NCBI GenBank assembly: GCA_934418055.1
Contig: CAKRWX010000139.1
Span: forward strand, 1 to 6,631
Direction of reading: 5' to 3'
DNA length: 6,631 nt
Source: an uncultured Lachnospiraceae bacterium
Lineage (GTDB): Bacteria > Bacillota > Clostridia > Lachnospirales > Lachnospiraceae
The notes below the pieces were generated by a model. That model had not been told where the DNA came from, made no database searches, and saw only the letters and a list, made by a program, of their open reading frames with translations. Made by a program: the position numbers and the translations under genes. How positions within the stretch are numbered: position 1 is the first letter of the stretch; each line of letters opens with the position of its first letter. Positions 1-5,825 of the stretch are shown piece by piece.

Positions 1-2
1 CT

Positions 3-344
3 TCTGCAGCTGTTTTATTAAATGCAGTCAAAGCCCTTGGCGGGATCCCGGATGAGAAGCACCTGATCGCTCCATCCGCAATTGAACCGATCCAGAAATT
101 AAAAGTCAATTATTTAGGAAGCAAGAACCCGCGTCTTCACACCGACGAGGTTCTGATTGCCCTGTCCATGTGCGCTGCCACCGATCCAGACGCCCAGAAA
201 GCTCTGGATCAGTTATCCAAATTAAAAGGCTGTCAGGCTCATACCTCTGTCATCCTCTCCCGTGTGGATATCCGCACCTTTAAAACATTAGGAGTTGAAC
301 TGACTTCTGAGCCGATCTATGAGCACCAGAAGCTTTATCATTAA
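3..344 (+). CDS. UPF0371/DUF1846 family protein, C-terminal part (5' end outside window)
   Basis: This is the last 113 residues of a gene that begins before the window. The frame is open from base 3 to a TAA at 342-344. The reading resembles the C-terminus of the UPF0371 (DUF1846) family: a segment with LLNAVKALGGIPD, then HLIAPSAIEPIQKLK, then LGSKNPRLHTDEVLIAL, and a terminal GCQAHTSVILSRVD followed by LGVELTSEPIYE. Full-length members are about 500 residues, so roughly three quarters of the protein is missing only because of the window edge. I see no sign of damage. The family is cytoplasmic and widespread in Firmicutes and Actinobacteria; I know of no firmly established reaction, so no function is assigned. 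The stop lies 17 bases before the start of the nitroreductase-like gene, which suggests one transcript. The family assignment is from remembered sequence patterns. Confidence 0.8.
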   Translation, partial: SAAVLLNAVKALGGIPDEKHLIAPSAIEPIQKLKVNYLGSKNPRLHTDEVLIALSMCAATDPDAQKALDQLSKLKGCQAHTSVILSRVDIRTFKTLGVELTSEPIYEHQKLYH

Positions 345-346
345 AA

Positions 347-353
347 AAGGAGG
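347..353 (+). promoter_or_regulatory. Shine-Dalgarno site of the nitroreductase gene
   Basis: AAGGAGG lies 8 bases before the ATG at 362, directly after the stop of the UPF0371 gene. It is a near-perfect match to the anti-SD sequence and fixes the start. The gap is too short for a separate promoter, so the gene is probably translated from the upstream gene's mRNA. Confidence 0.85.
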
Positions 354-361
354 ACCTTATC

Positions 362-883
362 ATGACGAATGCAGTAATTGAAACTCTTATGACGAGAAGA
401 AGTGTCCGCGCTTTCCAGGAAAAAGCAATTCCAACAGATCAGTTACAAGCGATCCTGGAAACAGCCCGCTTCGCTCCAAGCGGTATGGGTCGTCAGACCT
501 GGAAATTCACCGCTGTTACCAATCGTGAGAAAATCCAGAAATTAGCCGCAGCCATCAGCAAAGAATTAGGCCGTGAAGGCTACAATATGTACCAGCCAGA
601 GGTTCTGATCATCCCGTCCAACGATGTTGAAAGTCCATTTGGAAAGGAAGACAACGCCTGTGCTCTTGAGAACATCTTCATCGCAGCCTGGTCCTTCGGT
701 ATCGGTTCCGTCTGGATCAACCAGCTCCAGGGCATCTGCGACCGCCCGGCCATCCGCGAGATCCTGGATTCCTTCGGAATTCCGAAAAATCATGTCGTTT
801 ATGGCATGGCAGCTCTGGGTTATCCGGCACAGGAGCCAAAAAAGGATGTGGAGAAGATCGGGGAAGTGGCAATTGTTGAGTAA
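362..883 (+). CDS. nitroreductase family protein (FMN-dependent oxidoreductase)
   Basis: A 173-residue cytoplasmic protein of the nitroreductase fold, expected to bind FMN as a homodimer and to reduce substrates with NAD(P)H. Visible family marks are the N-terminal RRSVRAF (12-18), whose arginines normally contact the FMN phosphate; ARFAPSGMGRQTW (35-47), the usual APS-x-x-N/R-x-QPW-like FMN loop; the central segment DNACALENIFIAAWSFGIGS (97-116), matching the D-x-G-x-A-x-x-N-x-x-L-A-A-x-x-x-G-L-G pattern; and ALGYPAQEP (151-159), the typical end of the family. The protein is at the short end of the family, consistent with a minimal single-domain member. The start is set by AAGGAGG 8 bases upstream. 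It follows the UPF0371 gene by 17 bases and is followed by a strong hairpin terminator, so it is the last gene of its unit. The true substrate (nitroaromatic, quinone, flavin or other) cannot be read from sequence. Confidence 0.92.
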   Translation: MTNAVIETLMTRRSVRAFQEKAIPTDQLQAILETARFAPSGMGRQTWKFTAVTNREKIQKLAAAISKELGREGYNMYQPEVLIIPSNDVESPFGKEDNACALENIFIAAWSFGIGSVWINQLQGICDRPAIREILDSFGIPKNHVVYGMAALGYPAQEPKKDVEKIGEVAIVE

Positions 884-915
884 TTGCCTTCTCTCCGCAA
901 ATATCTAAGATTAGA

Positions 916-965
916 AAAGGCAGGTGGAATAGAATTACGCACTCTATTCCATCTGCCTTTATTTT
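916..965 (+). terminator. intrinsic terminator, probably bidirectional
   Basis: Bases 916-933 pair with 943-960 to make an 18-bp stem with a single G-U wobble (924 with 952) and a 9-base loop, followed by a T-rich run at 958-966. It ends the UPF0371-nitroreductase unit. Read on the minus strand the same stem has one A-C mismatch in place of the G-U pair and is followed by only four T residues (from 918-915). It can therefore plausibly also stop the convergent tctCBA transcript, but less efficiently. Confidence 0.88.
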
Positions 966-987
966 TTATAAAATTACTCACTTAATT

Positions 988-2502
988 CTAAGCTTTCTTC
1001 CGGTCCTTCATCACAACAGATCCCACAATACATACAACCAGGAAAATAAAGAACCAGCAGATCGGAGAAGTATAAAATCTGGAGAAATTACCTCCGCCCA
1101 ATTTTACTGCTCTTCTGAACTGCTCCTCAAACATTCCGCCAAGAATCAGTCCCAATACCACCGGTGCAATCGGGTACTCATGTTTCTTAAGGAAGTATCC
1201 CAAAAGTCCCATCACTAAAGCTGTTCCAAGGAAATAGACTCCCTTAGAAACAGACGAACCAGCCAGGGCATAAGGTCCCAGGAAAGACAACACTAAAATC
1301 ACCGGCATCAACACCTTCTGGGAAATCAACAGGATTCTTGGATAAAACCGAACGCCAGCCAGCTGAAATACTCCCATAAAAATATTGGAGATTAGCAATG
1401 TAATAAAGATAGAGTACACCAATGGCATATTCGTGGAGAACAGTGCAAAACCAGGTGTTACGCCATTGATCATCAATGCTCCGATCAGGACTGCTGTAGC
1501 CGCATCTCCAGGGATTCCAAGGCTTAAAGCCGGGATCAATGCACCGCCAGTTACTGCATTATTAGCTACCTCTGGTGCAAACACACCTTCCAGACAACCA
1601 GTACCCGGCATATCCAGTTTGCCTTTGCTGCGACTACAGATTCCAGACGCTGCATTCCGGCTCATAAATACCGCAATAGAAGCACCGGTTCCTGGAATTG
1701 CGCCAATCAGCGTACCAATTCCAAGGGAAGACAGAATAATTTTCCACATGGAAGCAATCTTCTTAAAAGGTGGAAACACTTTACCAATATCCCGGCACAC
1801 ATCTGTATTCTGTGGTTTTCTGAAATTATCCAGTTCCACAAATACCTGACTGACGCCATACAGACCAATCAATGTCGAGGTCATATCCAAACCATTGGCA
1901 ATTGGCGTCTTACCCAGCACCGATGCAAATGGAATCCGGACAGAGCCAGACATGGGATCCGGTCCTAAGAAAGCAAATACAAATCCCAAAGCCCCCATCA
2001 GCAGACCCTTTAACAGGTTGTTGCCGGAAACTGCAGCAATGATCACGATACCAACTAAAGCCAGTGTACATTTTTCAGCCGGTCCAAATGCCAGCGTCAT
2101 CTTTGCTACCATCGGGCTGAAAAAGATCAAGAAAATCTCAGAGCCAAGTCCTCCGATCATAGAAGCCACCACGGCTCCTCCAAGAGCCTGGCCAGCCAAT
2201 CCCTTTTTTGTCATCAATTGACCATCTTCCGCTGTTGCGATGGCGTTGGGATTTCCTGGAATTCCAAGAAGAATCGCCGGGATAGATGCACCACATACAG
2301 CTCCGCAGTACACCGCCAGCAAAAGTCCAATTCCAGTAGCCGTATCCAGCTGATAAGAAATCGGAATCACAAGTGCGATTCCCATAGTCGCTGTCAGTCC
2401 TGGCAGCGCTCCTAAAATAATTCCCAGAGAAGCTCCGAAAGCACACCATAGAAAGGTAGACAGATGGGCAACCAATGAGACTCCCTGCATAAATTCGCTC
2501 AT
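988..2502 (-). CDS. tctA: tripartite tricarboxylate transporter, large membrane subunit TctA
   Basis: A 504-residue integral membrane protein, the usual length for TctA. It forms the transport channel of a TTT system, a secondary carrier that uses an extracytoplasmic binding protein and is driven by ion gradients rather than ATP. Family marks include GALPGLTATMGIALVIP (31-47), GASIPAILLGIPGNPNA (71-87) followed by EDGQLMTKKGLAGQALG (92-108), the second-half repeat GTLIGAIPGTGASIA (263-277), EGVFAPEVANNAVTGGALIP (305-324), LGIPGDAATAVLIGALMING (328-347), and the C-terminal PIAPVVLGLILGGMFEEQFRRA (from 444). The two PG-containing motifs around 31-47 and 263-277 reflect the known internal duplication. 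About 10-12 hydrophobic stretches are visible. The start is supported by GAGGAGGT (2507-2514), which overlaps the tctB stop. It is the last gene of tctCBA and ends at a TAG facing the shared terminator. Substrate is unknown. Confidence 0.95.
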   Translation of the reverse strand: MSEFMQGVSLVAHLSTFLWCAFGASLGIILGALPGLTATMGIALVIPISYQLDTATGIGLLLAVYCGAVCGASIPAILLGIPGNPNAIATAEDGQLMTKKGLAGQALGGAVVASMIGGLGSEIFLIFFSPMVAKMTLAFGPAEKCTLALVGIVIIAAVSGNNLLKGLLMGALGFVFAFLGPDPMSGSVRIPFASVLGKTPIANGLDMTSTLIGLYGVSQVFVELDNFRKPQNTDVCRDIGKVFPPFKKIASMWKIILSSLGIGTLIGAIPGTGASIAVFMSRNAASGICSRSKGKLDMPGTGCLEGVFAPEVANNAVTGGALIPALSLGIPGDAATAVLIGALMINGVTPGFALFSTNMPLVYSIFITLLISNIFMGVFQLAGVRFYPRILLISQKVLMPVILVLSFLGPYALAGSSVSKGVYFLGTALVMGLLGYFLKKHEYPIAPVVLGLILGGMFEEQFRRAVKLGGGNFSRFYTSPICWFFIFLVVCIVGSVVMKDRKKA

Positions 2503-2506
2503 AATG

Positions 2507-2514
2507 ACCTCCTC
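2507..2514 (-). promoter_or_regulatory. Shine-Dalgarno site of tctA, overlapping the tctB stop
   Basis: On the minus strand the sequence reads TAGAGGAGGT, where TAG is the stop codon of tctB (2514-2516). The site GAGGAGGT ends 4 bases before the tctA ATG. This arrangement suggests translational coupling of the two membrane subunits. Confidence 0.8.
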
Positions 2515-3215
2515 TAAATATCCAGGATACCTGGAGCCAGGTTTACACTGAAGAACTGTTTAAACACAATGTATAGAAGCAATACCGTTGTCAAAGTCAG
2601 GATTCCTGCAGAAGAAGCCCGATTCAATCCTTTTACTTTCATAGTCTTGAACAGTGTTTTATTAACAAAAACTGCTGCCAGTATCACAAATACAGCAGAA
2701 ATAGCTGCTTCAAAAGTCGCCACCGTAAAAATTGACGGAAGCGCCCCATCCCTTCCAAGACTCATCAAAGTCTTTGTGATAGTTCTCATAATTATAAAAA
2801 CCACCGTTGTTATTGCAATGGTAATGGCTCCACCACCCAATACTTCCTTGGCATTCCGCTTTTCGTCTACAGTCGTGTAAATATACTCCAAACCATATAA
2901 CAGAATTGTTGATAAAATAATAAATCCAATATGACGGATCAACAGAACGTAAAGCACAGACATCACCAGTGTGATAAAAAAGAGTTTTTTTGTTCCCGGA
3001 TCCATTGGTTCTCCATCTGGCTTTTCTTTTAATGTCAGATAAAGAAATCCTAAAAACATAAACAATGCCATAAATGCCGGAAGTATTTTTCCACCAGGAT
3101 CGCCGCCGATTGCATCGGCGGCTAAGATCGTATCCTCACTCATGATCACATAAACAAAATAGAGGGCAGATAATACAGTCATGATTGCTGGCATTAAATT
3201 GAATTTCTGCTTCAT
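2514..3215 (-). CDS. tctB: tripartite tricarboxylate transporter, small membrane subunit TctB (enlarged)
   Basis: A 233-residue membrane protein located between tctC and tctA, where the poorly conserved TctB subunit is expected. TctB proteins are commonly about 150-190 residues with four or five membrane segments. Here I count about seven hydrophobic stretches: 8-25, 44-62, 78-93, 96-113, 125-143, 165-186 and 203-220. Recognisable TctB features are a glycine-proline stretch before the second segment (GGDPGGKILP, 37-46), a positively flanked IGFIILSTILL (96-106), and a C-terminal VFKQFFSVNLAPGIL that fits the usual end of the family. The extra length appears to lie between residues 114 and about 200. 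The ATG at 3213-3215 is preceded by AAGGGGA (3220-3226), with the G-run ending 5 bases before it, a weaker site than those of tctA and tctC. It follows tctC by 41 bases and is separated from tctA by 11. Assignment rests on position as well as sequence. Confidence 0.85.
   Translation of the reverse strand: MKQKFNLMPAIMTVLSALYFVYVIMSEDTILAADAIGGDPGGKILPAFMALFMFLGFLYLTLKEKPDGEPMDPGTKKLFFITLVMSVLYVLLIRHIGFIILSTILLYGLEYIYTTVDEKRNAKEVLGGGAITIAITTVVFIIMRTITKTLMSLGRDGALPSIFTVATFEAAISAVFVILAAVFVNKTLFKTMKVKGLNRASSAGILTLTTVLLLYIVFKQFFSVNLAPGILDI
3102..3122 (-). repeat. GC-rich perfect inverted repeat inside tctB
   Basis: GCCGCCGAT (3102-3110) and ATCGGCGGC (3114-3122) are exact reverse complements separated by 3 bases. 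In the tctB mRNA this makes a 9-bp hairpin with a tiny loop, about 95 bases after the start codon, over codons 32-38 (A-A-D-A-I-G-G). No T-run follows, so it is not an ordinary terminator. It could be chance arising from Ala and Gly codons, or an mRNA stability or processing element downstream of tctC. Confidence 0.5.
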
Positions 3216-3256
3216 TTGTTCCCCTTCACATCTTTTTTGACATAATCGGCACTTTC

Positions 3257-4255
3257 CTACTCTGCGTACTCACCCTTTGCCAGACCAGTTGCCTGAATAA
3301 TTGGTTTCATAGTATCTACCATTTCCTGGTTATATTTCTCGAAATCACCAAGTTTAGAATATGCGTCTAACAGTCCCTGCTCTTTCATATAATTCTGGAA
3401 ATCATCAGAATTGTATGCTTTTTCAATCACATCAGCCAGGTACTCTTTTACATTATCCGGAGTTCCCTGTGGTGCGCAGATACCGCGGAAGCAGCCTCCA
3501 GGTACTACCAGATCACCATAACCTGCATCTTCCAGGTTTGGAAGATCCTTTAACTCATCCAGTGCGGAATGTCCATCACCAAAGAATACTAAAGGTCTTA
3601 ATCCATCTGCATTCGCTAAAACCTCAGACTGGGAGAAAATACCAGCGTCACAATGTCCGCCCAAAACTGCTGGGATCAGCTCTGCGCCACCGTTAAAAGA
3701 AACAACGTTAAATGGAGCATCCAAGGCATTATTCAAACCGTAAGCAACAACACCAGTCGTCGCAGTTGCACCAGCATTTCCAAGGGTAATCTGTCCCTTA
3801 TTTGCTTTTGCTGCATCTACCAGATCTTCAAATGTCTGATAAGGAGAATCTGCATTCACTGCCAGAACAAATGGTTCCATAGTCAGGCCAGAGATAAAAT
3901 CCAGTTTCTTAAATCCATCAGTATAACCAGTCATGGTTCCACATACAACATAAGTTCCATACATCAGAAGTGTATATCCATCTGCTTCAGAATCGATTAC
4001 CTGGTTCGTTCCAGTACCAGTAGAACCGCCAGTTACATTTTCTACAATAATATTATTGTTCTTGGAAACCGTCTTCATGGCCTCCACCAGCTGACGAGCC
4101 TGTGTATCAGTTCCACCGCCTGCACCCTGTGGAACAATCAGTGTGATGGTTTTCTCTGGATCCGGGAATGTAGCCTCTTTCTTGCTACTGCATCCCACAA
4201 GGGAAGTCACACATAATGCTGCTGCCATAACTGCTGCCAATGCTCTTTTTCTCAT
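3257..4255 (-). CDS. tctC: tripartite tricarboxylate transporter, solute-binding lipoprotein TctC (Bug family)
   Basis: A 332-residue extracytoplasmic binding protein that captures substrate and delivers it to TctA-TctB. The N-terminus is a lipoprotein signal: MRKR, a hydrophobic stretch 5-18, then the lipobox LVGC with the lipidated Cys at 22, followed by the linker SSKKEA. This fits anchoring in the single membrane of a Gram-positive cell. Bug/TctC marks are ITLIVPQGAGGGTDTQAR (37-54), VENVTGGSTGTGTNQV (71-86), LGNAGATATTGVVAYGL (158-174), FNGGAELIPAVLGGHCDAG (187-205) and ICAPQGTPDNV (259-269). Length is typical. The ATG has AGGAGG 10 bases upstream. It is the first gene of tctCBA and starts 43 bases after the stop of the 2H-HAD gene. 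Bug proteins bind citrate, other carboxylates, or amino-acid-like and aromatic acids; the ligand cannot be decided here. Cys residues at 202, 255 and 260 are noted without assigned role. Confidence 0.94.
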   Translation of the reverse strand: MRKRALAAVMAAALCVTSLVGCSSKKEATFPDPEKTITLIVPQGAGGGTDTQARQLVEAMKTVSKNNNIIVENVTGGSTGTGTNQVIDSEADGYTLLMYGTYVVCGTMTGYTDGFKKLDFISGLTMEPFVLAVNADSPYQTFEDLVDAAKANKGQITLGNAGATATTGVVAYGLNNALDAPFNVVSFNGGAELIPAVLGGHCDAGIFSQSEVLANADGLRPLVFFGDGHSALDELKDLPNLEDAGYGDLVVPGGCFRGICAPQGTPDNVKEYLADVIEKAYNSDDFQNYMKEQGLLDAYSKLGDFEKYNQEMVDTMKPIIQATGLAKGEYAE

Positions 4256-4265
4256 AACTTAAATG

Positions 4266-4271
4266 CCTCCT
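4266..4271 (-). promoter_or_regulatory. Shine-Dalgarno site of tctC
   Basis: AGGAGG on the minus strand, 10 bases before the tctC ATG at 4255. It is a full consensus site, stronger than that of tctB, consistent with the binding protein being made in excess over the membrane subunits. Confidence 0.85.
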
Positions 4272-4282
4272 GGTTTTTTTAT

Positions 4283-4310
4283 ATTTTAAATTTATTTGCT
4301 ACTGATTCAA
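4283..4310 (-). promoter_or_regulatory. possible sigma-A promoter for tctCBA
   Basis: On the minus strand, TTGAAT (4310-4305) and TAAAAT (4288-4283) are separated by 16 bases. They match the -35 and -10 consensus at 4 of 6 and 5 of 6 positions. The -35 box lies in the last codons of the upstream 2H-HAD gene. Transcription would begin near 4276, giving a leader of about 20 bases with the AGGAGG site. The region is AT-rich, so a chance match is possible, and 43 bases leave no room for a riboswitch. Confidence 0.35.
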
Positions 4311-5801
4311 TATGTATTTCTCGATTGCGATCGCCACGCCATCCTTGTCAAATGGTGCTGTGACAAAATCCGCTTCTTCTTTCAGCCATTCCGGTGCATT
4401 GCCCATGGCTATCCCAACACCCGATGCCTTGATTGCATCCGCATCCAAAACCGAATCTCCAATACTCATTACCTGTTCCATCGTCAGATTCAGTTTTTCC
4501 AAGAGTTTTCGGATGCCTCTAGTTCGGTCAAGACCTTTCGGGAAAAACTGCATATTCTCACCTACTGGATCCGTAATATGAGCAATACCAGAATTCTCTA
4601 CTTCATCGTAAATCTTCTGCTGAAGTTCTTTGGGAATCCCATACATATTGACCTTCTCTACACCAATTCCATGTTCCAGGAAATACTCGGATGGTTTTTC
4701 CACCGCAATCTCCCGTTTTTCTTCAAAGAACCATACATGGTGAGGCGGAACCGGATAACGCTCCAGATGATCATCAATGGATTTTTCCATGTAAATTTTT
4801 CCATTGGCAGCAATCTCTGTGTAGATATTTTTTCCTTCAAATACCTGACACATTGCCGCTCCGTCTTCTGGTGACAGGATCTCCTGATGTATGATCTCTC
4901 CTGTGTTATGATCCACAACTCTTGTCCCAGCAGATGTGATATAATAATGAATTCTTTCATCTGCTTCAATCTGCGGCGGCTGCATATCCTCTGATCTGCC
5001 TGTGGAAGGAATGATCTGGATTCCCTTATCCAGTGCTTTCCGGATGGCATACATATTTCTCATAGAAATGAATACCTGATCCTTTTGAAGAGTAGTTCCG
5101 TCAAAATCCAAAAGAATTGCCTTGATTTCCGGTTTTCTCTCAATCCGATAAGGATAAAAATTCAACATATCATTATAAAAAGATGCCTTCGGTGCCGATA
5201 AGTAAAACTCTGGCTGCTCTTTTAAAAACTGATCTGCCAGCCGCACCTTTTCTTTCACCAGTTTCTTCTCTTCCTGTTCCGGAATGTACTGCATATACGC
5301 AACAGTAATATGGTAGGTATATTCCTCATGACCTGGTAAGCGAAATCCTAAAGCATCTGCCACTGCATCACGATATGCTCTTAATTTCTGATCTTCCTTT
5401 TCATCACTTGGTTTTAAACAAACCCTTACATCATGATCATCGATGCTTAAATGATCAAAACGCATATGAATCTCTTCTGGAACCGGAACCTGTTTCACCC
5501 GGTCTTCAAAATACTGATCCACCAGTTTCATGGAATCTTTCCGATCTAAAAGCGGCGGCCAGAATCCATCTTCTCTCACCTTGTCATTCATTCCCCGGAT
5601 CACGGTCATGTGATAACTGTCTTCAGGAAGAAAAATGAAAAACTTCGCTAATTTCTCACAATCCAACATCACATGCACCTGATGAATCACATCATATGCT
5701 GGATTATCCTTCTCTACATCAGCGATGACTGTATTCCCCGGATAATAAAGAGGCTTTCCTCCCTGGTCAAATTTCAGTCCTATCTGCAATCCATATCTCA
5801 T
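4299..5801 (-). CDS. fusion protein: DUF1868 2H phosphoesterase domain + Cof-type HAD phosphatase domain
   Basis: A 500-residue (or 504, see start) two-domain cytoplasmic enzyme; positions here count from the outer ATG. Residues about 7-222 match DUF1868, a 2H (LigT-like) phosphoesterase family: GLKFDQGGKPLYYPGNTV (12-29), FLPEDSYHMTVIRGM (61-75) and the second motif YTYHITVAYMQY (165-176). The two H-x-T motifs, H68/T70 and H168/T170, are the paired catalytic signature of 2H enzymes that cleave cyclic phosphates or 2'-5' phosphodiesters. Residues about 229-504 are a HAD phosphatase with a C2-type cap: motif I LLDFDGTT (nucleophile D236, acid D238), motif II PSTGRS (269-274), cap about 310-420, motif IV GDSVLDAD (452-459) followed by GVGIAMGNA. 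Motif III has Arg where Lys is usual (GLDRTRGI, 427-434). The start at 5801 is chosen because GGAGG lies 5 bases before it, while the ATG at 5813 has no ribosome site. The gene follows mgtC by 24 bases. The substrate is unknown. Confidence 0.88.
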   Translation of the reverse strand: MRYGLQIGLKFDQGGKPLYYPGNTVIADVEKDNPAYDVIHQVHVMLDCEKLAKFFIFLPEDSYHMTVIRGMNDKVREDGFWPPLLDRKDSMKLVDQYFEDRVKQVPVPEEIHMRFDHLSIDDHDVRVCLKPSDEKEDQKLRAYRDAVADALGFRLPGHEEYTYHITVAYMQYIPEQEEKKLVKEKVRLADQFLKEQPEFYLSAPKASFYNDMLNFYPYRIERKPEIKAILLDFDGTTLQKDQVFISMRNMYAIRKALDKGIQIIPSTGRSEDMQPPQIEADERIHYYITSAGTRVVDHNTGEIIHQEILSPEDGAAMCQVFEGKNIYTEIAANGKIYMEKSIDDHLERYPVPPHHVWFFEEKREIAVEKPSEYFLEHGIGVEKVNMYGIPKELQQKIYDEVENSGIAHITDPVGENMQFFPKGLDRTRGIRKLLEKLNLTMEQVMSIGDSVLDADAIKASGVGIAMGNAPEWLKEEADFVTAPFDKDGVAIAIEKYILNQ

Positions 5802-5806
5802 ATCTG

Positions 5807-5811
5807 CCTCC
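5807..5811 (-). promoter_or_regulatory. Shine-Dalgarno site deciding the start of the 2H-HAD gene
   Basis: GGAGG on the minus strand ends 5 bases before the ATG at 5799-5801 and overlaps the alternative ATG at 5811-5813. The bases before the alternative ATG (AAAATAAAAAG) hold no ribosome site. The conserved DUF1868 region begins after both starts, so the inner ATG costs nothing. Confidence 0.75.
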
Positions 5812-5825
5812 ATCTTTTTATTTTA

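Noticed and set aside
1385..1849. Plus-strand open frame of 154 codons opposite tctA
   Set aside because: It mirrors the strongly conserved TctA second half; the Ala/Pro-rich translation is what the complement of a Gly/Ala membrane protein gives.
2138..2449. Second minus-strand open frame of 103 codons within tctA
   Set aside because: It overlaps the TctA N-terminal motifs in another frame on the same strand and has no conserved features; it is not evidence of a frameshift because the TctA frame is intact.
3216..3256. Stem-loop between tctC and tctB that could set unequal expression
   Set aside because: I looked for complementary arms in this 41-base gap and found none longer than a few bases.
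3653..4216. Plus-strand open frame of 187 codons opposite tctC
   Set aside because: It lies wholly antisense to the well-conserved tctC, its translation is rich in Cys, Ser, His and Ile with no recognisable domain, and no ribosome site precedes it.
4256..4298. Riboswitch or attenuator before tctC
   Set aside because: The gap is only 43 bases, AT-rich and without a hairpin, which is too small for a known riboswitch.
4296..4874. Plus-strand open frame of 192 codons opposite the HAD domain
   Set aside because: It is antisense to conserved HAD motifs and reads as low-information sequence rich in Phe, Ile and Arg without a family match.
5802..5813. ATG at 5811-5813 as the start of the 2H-HAD protein
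   Set aside because: It adds only four residues, has no ribosome site, and overlaps the GGAGG that serves the ATG at 5801.
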